Positions 1 to 8,902 of a stretch of DNA of 64,000 bases are shown piece after piece. This DNA is from Xanthomarina spongicola (GTDB taxonomy: Bacteria; Bacteroidota; Bacteroidia; Flavobacteriales; Flavobacteriaceae): contig NZ_QGGP01000001.1 of assembly GCF_003148645.1 (NCBI RefSeq), forward strand, positions 682,001-746,000. Direction: 5' to 3'. The notes under the pieces are model-generated. The model made no database searches. It worked only from the letters and a program-made list of their open reading frames with translations, and had not been told where the DNA came from. Every line of letters begins with the position of its first letter. Positions within the stretch are counted from its first letter, which is position 1. The position numbers were made by a program, and so were the translations under genes.

Positions 1-36
1 CAAATAGTTTACGTATTAGATAAGTTTATTAGATAA
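1..36 (+). CDS. 3' end of upstream gene, probably heme O synthase
   Basis: Frame 1 reads QIVYVLDKFIR and then TAA at 34-36, four bases before the next start codon. Only 11 residues are inside the window. Their hydrophobic-then-basic ending and their position just upstream of cytochrome oxidase subunit III suggest the C-terminus of CtaB (protoheme IX farnesyltransferase), which precedes these genes in many Flavobacteriaceae. The identity rests mainly on gene order. Confidence 0.4.
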   Translation, partial: QIVYVLDKFIR

Positions 37-39
37 ATC

Positions 40-621
40 ATGGATTTAACACAAGGTACCTTAGAAGAAAAAAACAACAGAGCAAAAAAAATGATGCTCT
101 GGTTTGGAATTATATCACTAATCATGTCTTTTGCTGGCTGGACAAGTGCTTTTGTAGTTAGTAGTAGCAGACCAGATTGGCTAAAAGATTTTCAATTACC
201 AAATGCATTTATTGTTAGTACTGTTGTTATTATATTAAGTAGTATAACTTTTATGTTAGCTAAAAGAGCTTTAAAAAACAATAAAAGCCAAGCAACAACA
301 ATTTTTTTAATTGCGACATTTATTCTTGGTATTGTATTTATTTTTAATCAATTTAAAGGATTTCAAGAAATAATTGATCTGGGTTATAATTTTACTGGAC
401 CAACTAGTAATATTACCATGTCTTACATCTATTTAATAGCTGTAGTACATATTTTACATATAGTTGTTGGGTTAATCTGCTTATTGGTGGTAATTTATAA
501 TCATTTTAAACAAAAGTACCATCCAGCTAAAATGCTAGGTTTAGAACTAGCAGCAACATATTGGCACTTTGTAGATATACTCTGGGTATATCTCTTTTTG
601 TTTTTATATTTTGTAAAATAA
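40..621 (+). CDS. Cytochrome c oxidase subunit III, first copy (short)
   Basis: A 193-residue, five-helix membrane protein of the heme-copper oxidase subunit III family, part of the terminal oxidase in the inner membrane. Helices lie at roughly 19-41, 55-75, 85-105, 125-150 and 170-192. The C-terminal ATYWHFVDILWVYLF matches the family signature around a conserved Glu/His/Trp helix. It lacks the first two helices of seven-helix subunit III, as bacterial caa3-type forms do. The ATG follows the preceding stop by three bases, so the genes are probably cotranscribed. A second, longer subunit III gene comes next. Family assignment is firm. Which oxidase it serves is inferred. Confidence 0.9.
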   Translation: MDLTQGTLEEKNNRAKKMMLWFGIISLIMSFAGWTSAFVVSSSRPDWLKDFQLPNAFIVSTVVIILSSITFMLAKRALKNNKSQATTIFLIATFILGIVFIFNQFKGFQEIIDLGYNFTGPTSNITMSYIYLIAVVHILHIVVGLICLLVVIYNHFKQKYHPAKMLGLELAATYWHFVDILWVYLFLFLYFVK

Positions 622-722
622 ATACTATTGTTTTTCAACAATCTTAATTAATATCTAAAGGAAACCTTATTTAGAGTTTTTAAAATTTAGGAATGGATAT
701 TTCGTTAGAAAAATAAATTGAT

Positions 723-730
723 TATTTTTG
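723..730 (+). promoter_or_regulatory. Possible -7 box before the second subunit III gene
   Basis: TATTTTTG fits the Bacteroidota -7 consensus TAnnTTTG and lies 29 bases before the start at 759, in the only sizeable gap (137 bases) within the oxidase genes. I see no good TTTG at the matching upstream distance, so this is weak. A short hairpin (ATTGTT, loop TTTC, AACAAT) at 627-642 follows the first gene. Confidence 0.3.
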
Positions 731-758
731 TGCAACTTTTAAATACTAAACCAAACAT

Positions 759-1736
759 ATGGATACTACAGTTGTAAATACTGGAACAGAAGGAAAAACT
801 TGGGGAGGTGGTAATAAGCCATTAAATGCAAGTTATGGAAAAATGATGATGTGGTTCTTCATTGTTTCTGATGCTTTAACATTTTCTGGGTTTTTAGCTG
901 CCTACGGATTTTCAAGATTTAAGTTTATTGGTTCTTGGCCAATAGCAGATGAGGTGTTTACCCACGTACCATTTTTTCATGGAAATTATCCAATGATATA
1001 CGTGGCATTCATGACCTTTGTCCTTATTATGTCTTCAGTTACTATGGTACTTGCTGTAGATGCTGGTCACCATATGAATAAAGCAAAAGTTACCATTTAT
1101 ATGTTTTTAACTATTATAGGTGGTTTAATATTCGTTGGTTCTCAAGCCTGGGAATGGAATACATTTATTAAAGGAGATTTTGGTGCTGTACAAACTAAAG
1201 GTGGAAACATTTTACAGTTTGTAGATACAGATGGTAACAGAGTTGCACTTAGAGATTTTGTGGTTGCAGAAGATAAAGATAGAACAGCACATGAAAATAA
1301 AAATGGGTTGTGGTTTGTTAGTGAAGGAACTTTACCAACCTATACTGTAGAAGAAGTTATAGCTGGATTAGAATCTCATGATAATGTTCTTGTTAGAACT
1401 CAAGACTTAAATGAGAATGGAGAGAAAACAGTATTAGATAGAGGCGCATCTCTACAACAATTAAAATTAAATGGAAAAGTAGTTGTTGAAGGGGCAAACC
1501 TTAAGGTTAACGAATATGGCTCACCTTTATTTGCAGATTTCTTTTTCTTTATTACTGGTTTTCACGGATTCCACGTATTTTCTGGTGTATTAATTAATAT
1601 CATTATATTCTTTAATGTTATTTTAGGAACATACGAAAGAAGAGGAAGCTATGAAATGGTTGAGAAAGTTGGACTTTACTGGCACTTTGTAGATTTAGTT
1701 TGGGTATTTGTATTTACATTCTTCTACCTAGTTTAA
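759..1736 (+). CDS. Cytochrome c oxidase subunit III, second copy with hydrophilic insert
   Basis: A 325-residue member of the same subunit III family as the gene upstream. Membrane helices are near residues 28-50, 74-100, 112-130, 255-285 and 300-325. The C-terminus LYWHFVDLVWVFVF repeats the family signature and a central WEW motif follows helix 3. Between helices 3 and 4 there is a hydrophilic segment of about 110 residues (roughly 135-245) that ordinary subunit III lacks. It accounts for the extra length over the first copy. The stop is 21 bases before the subunit IV gene, so the two are likely one transcript. Confidence 0.9.
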   Translation: MDTTVVNTGTEGKTWGGGNKPLNASYGKMMMWFFIVSDALTFSGFLAAYGFSRFKFIGSWPIADEVFTHVPFFHGNYPMIYVAFMTFVLIMSSVTMVLAVDAGHHMNKAKVTIYMFLTIIGGLIFVGSQAWEWNTFIKGDFGAVQTKGGNILQFVDTDGNRVALRDFVVAEDKDRTAHENKNGLWFVSEGTLPTYTVEEVIAGLESHDNVLVRTQDLNENGEKTVLDRGASLQQLKLNGKVVVEGANLKVNEYGSPLFADFFFFITGFHGFHVFSGVLINIIIFFNVILGTYERRGSYEMVEKVGLYWHFVDLVWVFVFTFFYLV

Positions 1737-1757
1737 TAATAGATAATACAATTAAAA

Positions 1758-2138
1758 ATGGCAGACGCACATAAATTAGAAATTTTAAGAGGTTTAGTTA
1801 AGTTTAAATCTAATACGCAAAAAATTTGGGGTGTTTTAATACTCCTAACTATTATTACAGCTGTTGAAGTAATATTAGGTATCTATAAGCCAGAAATGTT
1901 AATGGGACAGTTTATTGGAATGAAAATTTTAAACTGGATTTTTATTATATTAACAATAGCAAAAGCTTATTATATTACTTGGGACTTTATGCACATGAGA
2001 GATGAAACTGCAGCTCTAAGAAGAATGGTTGTATGGACAGCAGTTTTCTTAATTTGTTATTTAATATTCATTTTACTACAAGAAGGTGGATATATAGAAA
2101 GTGTTTACTCTAGTGGTTATATAAAAAGAGACTTTTAA
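1758..2138 (+). CDS. Cytochrome c oxidase subunit IV (caa3 type)
   Basis: A 126-residue protein with three membrane helices (about 23-42, 50-75, 88-107), the layout of the small subunit IV of bacterial caa3-type oxidases. The segment AKAYYITWDFMHMRDE between helices 2 and 3 is typical of the family. It follows subunit III by 21 bases, and a strong terminator comes right after it, so it ends this transcription unit. Its likely role is assembly or stabilisation of the oxidase, known from the family only. Confidence 0.85.
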   Translation: MADAHKLEILRGLVKFKSNTQKIWGVLILLTIITAVEVILGIYKPEMLMGQFIGMKILNWIFIILTIAKAYYITWDFMHMRDETAALRRMVVWTAVFLICYLIFILLQEGGYIESVYSSGYIKRDF

Positions 2139-2164
2139 AAAAGTTTTTATAGTTAAATAGATAT

Positions 2165-2191
2165 AAAAGACGGTTTTTTAAACCGTCTTTT
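2165..2191 (+). terminator. Rho-independent terminator after subunit IV
   Basis: A 12-bp perfect stem (AAAAGACGGTTT and AAACCGTCTTTT) closes a three-base TTT loop and continues into a T-run. It lies 26 bases after the subunit IV stop. A TATTTTTG box at 2194-2201 directly after it could restart transcription for the SCO group. Confidence 0.85.
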
Positions 2192-2281
2192 TTTATTTTT
2201 GCAAAACCAAACTTATATTAAGTTTAAGGTTTAAAAACAATCAGTTTATTGTTTATTGAATTGATTATAGACAACTCATAA

Positions 2282-3004
2282 ATGAATACAAAGCTTATTA
2301 AACGCTACACAGTTCTTGGAATATTATTTTTTCTTCCAGTGTTATTTTTGTTAATGTTATTTCCTGCCAAACATCATTATAGCGCATTAGATATTGTTAA
2401 TGAAAATGTAGCAGATATTAATAATTTTGATTCCGAAGACAACCAGACAATTATTTTAAAAGATCATATTACAGTTCTTGGTTTTTTAGGAAAGAATCCT
2501 ATGGATAATGCTATTGCAGCTTCTAACTTAAAAGAATTAGTTTACGATAAATTTAAAGGCTTTAAGAAGTTTCAAATTGTATTAATACTTCCTCATGGAA
2601 CAGAAGATCAAGTTGAAATATTAAAAAGGGAAATTAAATCATACGAAGATTTAAAATATTGGCATTTTGTATATGGAGAAGAAACAGATATTCTTAAAGT
2701 ATTTAATAGTTTAAAATCTAGAATACCATTAAAAGAAGATTTGTCTACTCAAGATGTTTTTATAGTAGATAAAGATTTAAATCAGAGGGGAAGAATAGAC
2801 GATAGAACAGATAGTGAGAAGGAAAAAGAAAAAGCTATTTATCCATTGTATTCATATGATTGCATTGAAGTAGCCGAAATAAAAAATAAAATGAGTGCAG
2901 ACGATTTACGTGTGTTATTTCAGGAATATAGAGAAAAAAGAAAAGGAAATTTCGATTCTTCAACGAGAAGAGCTAACGATTTAAAACCAACAAATGAGCA
3001 ATAA
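2282..3004 (+). CDS. Membrane-anchored SCO-like protein without the CxxxC site
   Basis: A 240-residue protein with an N-terminal helix (about 10-27) and a soluble domain facing the periplasm. The pattern ITVLGFLG, then FKKFQIVLILP, then VFIVDKDLNQRGRIDDR resembles the thioredoxin-like core of SCO proteins. The CxxxC copper motif is missing, and I see only one cysteine, in YDCIE. It overlaps the true SCO gene by 11 bases, so the two are translationally coupled. I infer an accessory role in oxidase assembly. The fold call comes from pattern only, and the family name is not certain. Confidence 0.6.
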   Translation: MNTKLIKRYTVLGILFFLPVLFLLMLFPAKHHYSALDIVNENVADINNFDSEDNQTIILKDHITVLGFLGKNPMDNAIAASNLKELVYDKFKGFKKFQIVLILPHGTEDQVEILKREIKSYEDLKYWHFVYGEETDILKVFNSLKSRIPLKEDLSTQDVFIVDKDLNQRGRIDDRTDSEKEKEKAIYPLYSYDCIEVAEIKNKMSADDLRVLFQEYREKRKGNFDSSTRRANDLKPTNEQ

Positions 3005-3740
3005 AACTAATTATTCTTATATAGGCATGGCCTTTATTATCTTGGTGTTTGGAATTATCTTTATACCAAGAATTGTAGATAGAATTAAGAATGGCGATAT
3101 ATCAAGAAACGATAGAATGAGCCAAGGACAAGACAATAATTTTAAAGATGTTAGTGCATTATCTTTCATAGAAATTAATGGTGATCCAAAAAAAGTGCCT
3201 GCATTTTCTTTTATTAATCAAGAAGGGAAAACAATATCAAATCAAGATTATTTAGGAAAAGTTTATGTTGTTGAATTTTTCTTTACAACATGCCCAACAA
3301 TTTGTCCAAAAATGAATAAAAATTTAGTTGATGTTCAAAATTCATTTAAAGGAAATCCAAATTTTGGAATCGCTTCTTTTTCAATAAATCCAGAGTATGA
3401 TACTATGCAAGTTTTAAAGGATTATGCTAGTCAGTATGGTATAACAAACCCAAATTGGCATTTAATGACAGGAGAAAAAGAGGATATTTATGCTTTAGCT
3501 AATCAAGGGTTTAATTTATACACTGCAGAGGCTAAAGATGTAGAAGGAGGTTTTGAGCATTCTGGAAACTTTGCTTTAATAGATAAAAACGGATTTATAC
3601 GTTCTAGATTAGATGAATTTGGAAATCCATTAATTTACTATAGAGGAACTGTTTCTGAAGCTGAACAAGTGAATGATGATGGCGAAAAAGAAGAAATCAG
3701 TATGCTAAAAGAAGATATTAAAAAATTACTTAATGAATAA
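2994..3740 (+). CDS. SCO1/SenC family copper chaperone
   Basis: A 248-residue protein with an N-terminal membrane anchor (about 10-26) and a thioredoxin-like SCO domain. The copper site is visible: C100 and C104 in CPTICPK, plus the distal histidine H189 in EHSGNF. SCO proteins deliver copper to the CuA centre of cytochrome oxidase subunit II on the periplasmic side, which fits the oxidase genes upstream. It overlaps the genes on both sides (11 bases before, 8 bases after), so it lies in a tight operon. Confidence 0.92.
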   Translation: MSNKTNYSYIGMAFIILVFGIIFIPRIVDRIKNGDISRNDRMSQGQDNNFKDVSALSFIEINGDPKKVPAFSFINQEGKTISNQDYLGKVYVVEFFFTTCPTICPKMNKNLVDVQNSFKGNPNFGIASFSINPEYDTMQVLKDYASQYGITNPNWHLMTGEKEDIYALANQGFNLYTAEAKDVEGGFEHSGNFALIDKNGFIRSRLDEFGNPLIYYRGTVSEAEQVNDDGEKEEISMLKEDIKKLLNE

Positions 3741-4278
3741 TAACTCTTTGCAAAACGAAAAAAAATATAATAAATGGATTGTTGTACTTTCTATAGCGAT
3801 TCCAATTATAGTTGCAGCTTTGTTTGGAGTAAATTTAAGAGATTTTGGTTTTAATGTTCAACCATTAACCATGTTGCCTCCAATATATGCTACAATAAAT
3901 GGCTTAACTGCAGTTATTCTTATTATCGCTTTTTTTGCAATTAAAAATAAAAACATTGTACTCCATGAAAATTTAATGACAACAGCTATTGGGTGTTCGG
4001 CTGTGTTTCTAATTTTATATATGGCCTATCATATGACAAGCGATTCAACAAAGTTTGGAGGAGAAGGGCTCATTAAATATGTTTATTATTTTGTATTAAT
4101 CACTCATATTTTGTTATCTATTGTTATAATTCCATTGGTTTTAATCACTTTTGTAAGAGCTTTATCAGAGAATTTTGAAAGACATAAAAAAATTGCAAGA
4201 ATTACATTTCCATTGTGGTTATATGTTGCAGTCTCTGGTGTTGTTGTGTATCTAATGATTTCTCCTTATTATGTTTAA
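3733..4278 (+). CDS. DUF420 family membrane protein
   Basis: A 181-residue protein with five predicted helices (about 14-33, 50-70, 80-100, 112-137, 157-178). Conserved-looking histidines lie in MAYHMTSD and the helix that follows. The family resembles CtaM/YozB of Bacillus, which is needed to mature a heme-copper oxidase; assigning that role here rests on context. It starts inside the end of the SCO gene and is followed after 10 bases by a small membrane protein. Confidence 0.8.
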   Translation: MNNNSLQNEKKYNKWIVVLSIAIPIIVAALFGVNLRDFGFNVQPLTMLPPIYATINGLTAVILIIAFFAIKNKNIVLHENLMTTAIGCSAVFLILYMAYHMTSDSTKFGGEGLIKYVYYFVLITHILLSIVIIPLVLITFVRALSENFERHKKIARITFPLWLYVAVSGVVVYLMISPYYV

Positions 4279-4288
4279 TTTATAAATT

Positions 4289-4507
4289 ATGAAGCGCAAA
4301 ATCTTCTTTTTACTTTTTACTCTATTCGTTTTTCTTAAAACAAATGCTCAATGTGCCATGTGTCGTGCAGTATTAGAAAGCGAAGAAGGCCAAGAAACTG
4401 CTAAAGGTATAAATGATGGAATAGTCTATTTAATGGCTATACCTTATATTCTTGTTGCAGGTATTGGTTTCTTAATTTATAAAAAGTTTAACAAGCCAAA
4501 AAAATAG
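4289..4507 (+). CDS. Small CxxC membrane protein of the oxidase cluster
   Basis: A 72-residue protein. A signal peptide (about 1-20, ending TNA) is followed by QCAMCRAVLESEE, which holds a CxxC pair, then one helix (about 46-64) and a lysine-rich tail. The CAMC pair would face the periplasm. It is the last gene of the SCO-DUF420 group, which suggests a redox or metal role in oxidase maturation. I do not recognise a named family. Confidence 0.7.
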   Translation: MKRKIFFLLFTLFVFLKTNAQCAMCRAVLESEEGQETAKGINDGIVYLMAIPYILVAGIGFLIYKKFNKPKK

Positions 4508-4597
4508 ACACCTTAAAATATATTTACTTTTGTTGTAACATTTTAATCTTTATAGAGTCTAACCTTTATAAAGCATTAATTAGCAACAATAATAAGT

Positions 4598-5299
4598 ATG
4601 TTAAATATTAAAAAACTTCATAAATCCTATCCAATAGGAGATTCAAGTTTACATGTATTAAAAGGAATAGACCTATCTGTCGAAGATGGAGAAATGGTTG
4701 CCATTATGGGATCTTCAGGTTCAGGAAAATCTACCTTACTTAATATAATAGGGATGTTAGATGAAGCAGATGAAGGCGAATACATTCTAGATGGTGTTCC
4801 TATTAAAAACCTCACAGAAAAAAAAGCTGCTATTTATAGGAATAAATTTTTAGGATTTATTTTTCAATCTTTTAATTTAATAAACTATAAAAATGCTTTA
4901 GACAACGTAGCATTGCCTTTATATTATCAAGGTTTAAAAAGACAAGAAAGACAGGAGAAAGCATTATTTCATTTAGAAAAAGTTGGACTGAAAGATTGGG
5001 CACATCACTTACCAAATGAATTATCTGGAGGGCAAAAACAGCGTGTAGCAATAGCTAGAGCGTTAGCAGCAAATCCAAAATTATTATTGGCAGATGAGCC
5101 AACAGGAGCATTAGATACCACAACATCTTACGAAATTATGGACTTCATTCAACATTTAAACGATGAAGGAAAAACAATACTTATTGTAACTCACGAAGAT
5201 GATATTGCCCATATGTGTAAGCGTATAGTGCGTTTAAAAGATGGTGTTATCATGGAAGACGTTATAGTTGAACAAGTAAGAGCCTCGCAACATGTTTGA
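4598..5299 (+). CDS. ABC transporter ATP-binding protein (MacB/LolD type)
   Basis: A 233-residue ATPase. The Walker [10 protein letters not shown] begins at residue 38, the Q-loop is FIFQ, the signature LSGGQKQR begins at 142, the Walker B ends in DEPTG near 166-170, and the switch histidine is in THEDD. The DEPTGALD wording is typical of the MacB/LolD/FtsE branch, which works with permeases that move substrate by periplasmic mechanotransmission. It overlaps the next gene by 8 bases and leads a five-gene export operon. A TACTTTTG box at 4525-4532 may be its -7 element. Confidence 0.93.
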   Translation: MLNIKKLHKSYPIGDSSLHVLKGIDLSVEDGEMVAIMGSSGSGKSTLLNIIGMLDEADEGEYILDGVPIKNLTEKKAAIYRNKFLGFIFQSFNLINYKNALDNVALPLYYQGLKRQERQEKALFHLEKVGLKDWAHHLPNELSGGQKQRVAIARALAANPKLLLADEPTGALDTTTSYEIMDFIQHLNDEGKTILIVTHEDDIAHMCKRIVRLKDGVIMEDVIVEQVRASQHV

Positions 5300-6521
5300 T
5301 AGAGACCTTTGGAGGGAAATATTTCAAAGTATTAATATGAACAGAACCAGAAGTGTTTTATCTGGTTTTACTGTAGCATTTGCTATTTTGTTATTTACCA
5401 TTCTTTTTGGTATTGCAAATGGTTTAAATAATACGTTTGATGAAGCATTTGCAGACGATGCTAATAATTCCATATTCATTCAGTCTGGAACAACAACAAA
5501 AGCACATAAAGGTTATCAAGCTGGTAGACAAATTCAATTTAAGAATAAAGATTACGACTATATAAAAGAAGAGTATGGAGAAAAGGTTCAATACATTACT
5601 TCTAGAATATATTTAAATGTAAACGCCTCATTTAGAAACGAAAACAATTCATATTCAGTTAGAGCTGTTCATCCAGATCATCAATATTTAGAGAATACAA
5701 AAATTAAAGAAGGCAGATACATTAATCAACTAGATATAGATAATAAAACTAAAGTAGTAGTTATAGGTAGATTGGTAGATGAAGATTTATTTTTAAAAAC
5801 TACAGCTTTAGGAAAGTACATAACTCTTAATGGCTTAAAATATAAAATTGTAGGAATTTTTGAAGACGATGGAGGAGATGATGAAGAACGCTTAATCTAT
5901 ATGCCAGTAAGTACAGCCCAACGTGTTTATGGAAATAACGACTTTATAGATCAAATAAATTTAACTTATAATCCAGAAATGGATTACGATAAGGCTATTT
6001 CTTTTAGTAATGCATTAACAGACGATTTAAAAGATAGATTCGATATAGCCAGTAACGATCAACGAGCTATTAGAGTAAGAAATTTAGCTAATGAATCTAA
6101 GTCAGTTAACCAAATGACTTTTGGACTAGGAGTTATTATTATTGTTATTGGGTTTGGAACACTTATAGCTGGTATAGTTGGTGTAAGTAACATCATGATT
6201 TTTATTGTAAAAGAGCGTACTAAAGAAATTGGCATAAGAAAAGCCTTAGGAGCTTCGCCAAATTCTATTGTATCTATCATTTTAATGGAGTCTATTTTAA
6301 TTACTGCCATTGCTGGATACGTTGGATTATTAATTGGAATGGGAGTTTTAGAATTTGTTGGGCCAAGTTTAGAAACCTATTTTATTAAAGACCCAAGTGT
6401 AAGTACTTCATTAGTAATAGGAGCAACAATAACACTTATAGTTGCTGGTGGAATTGCAGGATATTTGCCTGCTAAAAAAGCCTCTAAAATAAAACCAATT
6501 GTAGCCTTAAGAGACGATTAA
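5292..6521 (+). CDS. ABC transporter permease 1 (MacB-like)
   Basis: A 409-residue MacB-type permease. Helix 1 (about 20-45) is followed by a large periplasmic domain (about 50-270) and then three C-terminal helices (about 275-300, 325-350, 370-395). The loop KERTKEIGIRKALGA after helix 2 is the conserved coupling motif of the FtsX/MacB family. It is followed one base later by a second permease, so the transporter is probably a heterodimer on a single ATPase. Substrate cannot be told from sequence. Confidence 0.9.
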   Translation: MFDRDLWREIFQSINMNRTRSVLSGFTVAFAILLFTILFGIANGLNNTFDEAFADDANNSIFIQSGTTTKAHKGYQAGRQIQFKNKDYDYIKEEYGEKVQYITSRIYLNVNASFRNENNSYSVRAVHPDHQYLENTKIKEGRYINQLDIDNKTKVVVIGRLVDEDLFLKTTALGKYITLNGLKYKIVGIFEDDGGDDEERLIYMPVSTAQRVYGNNDFIDQINLTYNPEMDYDKAISFSNALTDDLKDRFDIASNDQRAIRVRNLANESKSVNQMTFGLGVIIIVIGFGTLIAGIVGVSNIMIFIVKERTKEIGIRKALGASPNSIVSIILMESILITAIAGYVGLLIGMGVLEFVGPSLETYFIKDPSVSTSLVIGATITLIVAGGIAGYLPAKKASKIKPIVALRDD

Positions 6522-6522
6522 T

Positions 6523-7767
6523 ATGATAAAATTTTTATTCGAAAGAGATACATGGCAAGAAGTATGGGATAGTCTTAGTAAAAACAAACTAAGGTCTATA
6601 CTTACTATGGTTGGTGTTTGGTGGGGAATTTTACTGCTTATTGGTCTACTTGGTTCTGCTAAAGGTCTGGAAAACTCTTTTAATAGATTGTTTGGAGATT
6701 TTGCTACAAATAGTGTTTTTGTTTGGGGACAAAGTACTAGCAAACCATTTAAAGGATTTCAAGAAGGAAAACGAGTTAGATTAACACTAACAGATACTAA
6801 GTTAGTTGAAGAAAATGTTGAAGGTATCGAGTTTGTTTTACCAAGAAATCAAAATCAAGCTTTTGTTGTTAAAGATTTTTTATCTGGAACTTATGGTATT
6901 AATGGAGACTTCCCACTACTAGATAAAGTACAAAAAAAGAAATTGATTAGAGGTCGTTTTCTCAATCAAACAGATATTGATGAAAATAGAAAAGTTGCTG
7001 TAATTTCTGAAGATATTTACAAACAACTTTTTGAGAAAGATGCTGAAATGATTGGTGAATTGATTAAAATCAATGACATGAATTTTACAGTTATAGGCAT
7101 GTTTGAAGTAGGAAATGTTAATATGGGACCAAGTAGCGATATACATATTCCATTTACTACGTTCCAACAAATATATAACCAAGGCGACCAGATAGGATGG
7201 ATGATGATTACTGGGAAACCAGATGCAGACATATCTCAAATTGAAGCAGATGCCAAACTTATTTTAAGAAATTTAAATAACATTCATCCTGAAGATAAAC
7301 GTGCTTTTGGAAGTTTTAATTTAGGAAAAGAATTTGCTAAAATCACTGGATTTTTAGTAGGTATGCAGTTTTTAACATGGTTTGTTGGTATTGCAACACT
7401 TATAGCAGGTGTTTTTGCAATTGGAAATATTTTACTAATTACTGTTAAAGAACGGACTAAAGAAATTGGAGTACGTCGTGCATTAGGTGCTACGCCATTC
7501 GAAATAAAAAGACAAATTGTTGTAGAGGCAGTATCTATAACTTTATTAGCTGGGTTTTTTGGTATATTATCTGGAGGTTGGATTCTAATTGGTTTAGATT
7601 CAGCTTTTGGTCAAGGAGACGAAGCTGTAATAGTAAATGCATCTGTATCTATTGCAGTTGTTTTTATATCATTAATTATACTAATAATATTAGGAACATT
7701 AATTGGATTAATTCCTGCTTTTAAAGCAACAAGTATTAAGCCAATTGATGCATTAAGAGAAGAATAA
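6523..7767 (+). CDS. ABC transporter permease 2 (MacB-like)
   Basis: A 414-residue paralogue of the upstream permease with the same plan: helix 1 (about 28-50), periplasmic MacB core (about 55-270), three C-terminal helices, and the coupling motif KERTKEIGVRRALGA near residue 310. Its N-terminus reads WQEVWDSLSKNKLRS, like the start of the first permease (LWREIFQSINMNRTRS), so the two arose by duplication. The start is one base after the preceding stop, and 16 bases separate it from the adaptor gene. Confidence 0.9.
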   Translation: MIKFLFERDTWQEVWDSLSKNKLRSILTMVGVWWGILLLIGLLGSAKGLENSFNRLFGDFATNSVFVWGQSTSKPFKGFQEGKRVRLTLTDTKLVEENVEGIEFVLPRNQNQAFVVKDFLSGTYGINGDFPLLDKVQKKKLIRGRFLNQTDIDENRKVAVISEDIYKQLFEKDAEMIGELIKINDMNFTVIGMFEVGNVNMGPSSDIHIPFTTFQQIYNQGDQIGWMMITGKPDADISQIEADAKLILRNLNNIHPEDKRAFGSFNLGKEFAKITGFLVGMQFLTWFVGIATLIAGVFAIGNILLITVKERTKEIGVRRALGATPFEIKRQIVVEAVSITLLAGFFGILSGGWILIGLDSAFGQGDEAVIVNASVSIAVVFISLIILIILGTLIGLIPAFKATSIKPIDALREE

Positions 7768-7783
7768 ATCAATTAAAAAAGAA

Positions 7784-8902
7784 ATGAATAAAACAGTAAA
7801 AATCATCATTGGAATTGTATTGCTAATACTATTTATATTAGTAATTAAATATTTTAAAGACTCTAATTCTAAGGCTCTTGAAGATTTTAAAGTAGAAGAA
7901 CCATTTTTCACATCAATAAACACAAAAGTTGTTGCTACAGGAAAACTTAATCCAGAAGAAGAAATTGAGTTAAAACCACAAATAGCTGGAATTATAGATA
8001 AAATATTTGTTGAAGAAGGCGATATTGTTAAAAAAGGAGACTTAATTGCTAAAATACGTGTCGTACCTAACGAGCAAAATTTAGCAAGTGCAAATAGTAG
8101 AACGCGTACAGCACGTTTGGCTTTAGAGAATGCTCAGGTACTTTATAATAGAAATAAAGGGCTTTTTGAAAAAGGAGTTATTTCTAAACAAGATTTTGAA
8201 AATAGTGAATTATCGTACAATCAAGCTAGAGAATCTTTAACTCAAGCACAAAACGATTATCAGATTATTAGACAAGGTTCTCTTTCTGGTGGAGGCTCAG
8301 CTAACACAAATATTGTGGCTCAAATCCCTGGAACTGTTTTAGAAATTCCTGTACGTGAAGGAGACCAGGTTATTGAATCTAATAGTTTTAATGCAGGAAC
8401 AACAGTGGCAACGATTGCAGATATGAGCAAAATGATTTTCGAAGGAAAAGTAGATGAAGCCGAAGTTGGAAAACTTGAAGAAGGGAAAGAAATAATTGTA
8501 GTTCTTGGTGCTTTAAACGAACAAGAATTTCCAGCAAAATTAACTTTTGTGGCTCCTAAAGGACAAGAAGAGAATGGCGCTGTTCAATTTACTATTAAAG
8601 CAGATGTTACTGTAACGCCATCAACAAAAATTAGAGCAGGTTATAGCGCTAATGCAGAAATAGATATGGAAAGTAAAGACAGTGTTTTAGTAATTAAAGA
8701 AGCTTTACTTCAATTTAATAGAATTACTGAAAAACCTTTTGTTGAAATTTTAAACGATAATAATTCTTACGAAGAAGTCTATGTAGAATTAGGTATTTCT
8801 GATGGGATTAATGTTGAAATAACAGAAGGAGTTAAAGAAGGAGATAAAATTAAAGTGTGGAACAAAGCATCTAAAGAAAATAACGATGATGAAGATGAAT
8901 AA
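7784..8902 (+). CDS. Periplasmic adaptor subunit (MacA/HlyD family)
   Basis: A 372-residue membrane-fusion protein with an N-terminal anchor (about 7-24). A split lipoyl half-motif is at ELKPQIAGIIDKIFVEEGD (about 65-85), with its partner at IVAQIPGTVLEIPVREGD. Between them is a coiled-coil hairpin (about 100-165), followed by beta-barrel and membrane-proximal domains. It would bridge the MacB-type permeases to the TolC-like protein encoded next. It overlaps the TolC gene by 17 bases and ends in an acidic tail. Confidence 0.92.
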   Translation: MNKTVKIIIGIVLLILFILVIKYFKDSNSKALEDFKVEEPFFTSINTKVVATGKLNPEEEIELKPQIAGIIDKIFVEEGDIVKKGDLIAKIRVVPNEQNLASANSRTRTARLALENAQVLYNRNKGLFEKGVISKQDFENSELSYNQARESLTQAQNDYQIIRQGSLSGGGSANTNIVAQIPGTVLEIPVREGDQVIESNSFNAGTTVATIADMSKMIFEGKVDEAEVGKLEEGKEIIVVLGALNEQEFPAKLTFVAPKGQEENGAVQFTIKADVTVTPSTKIRAGYSANAEIDMESKDSVLVIKEALLQFNRITEKPFVEILNDNNSYEEVYVELGISDGINVEITEGVKEGDKIKVWNKASKENNDDEDE

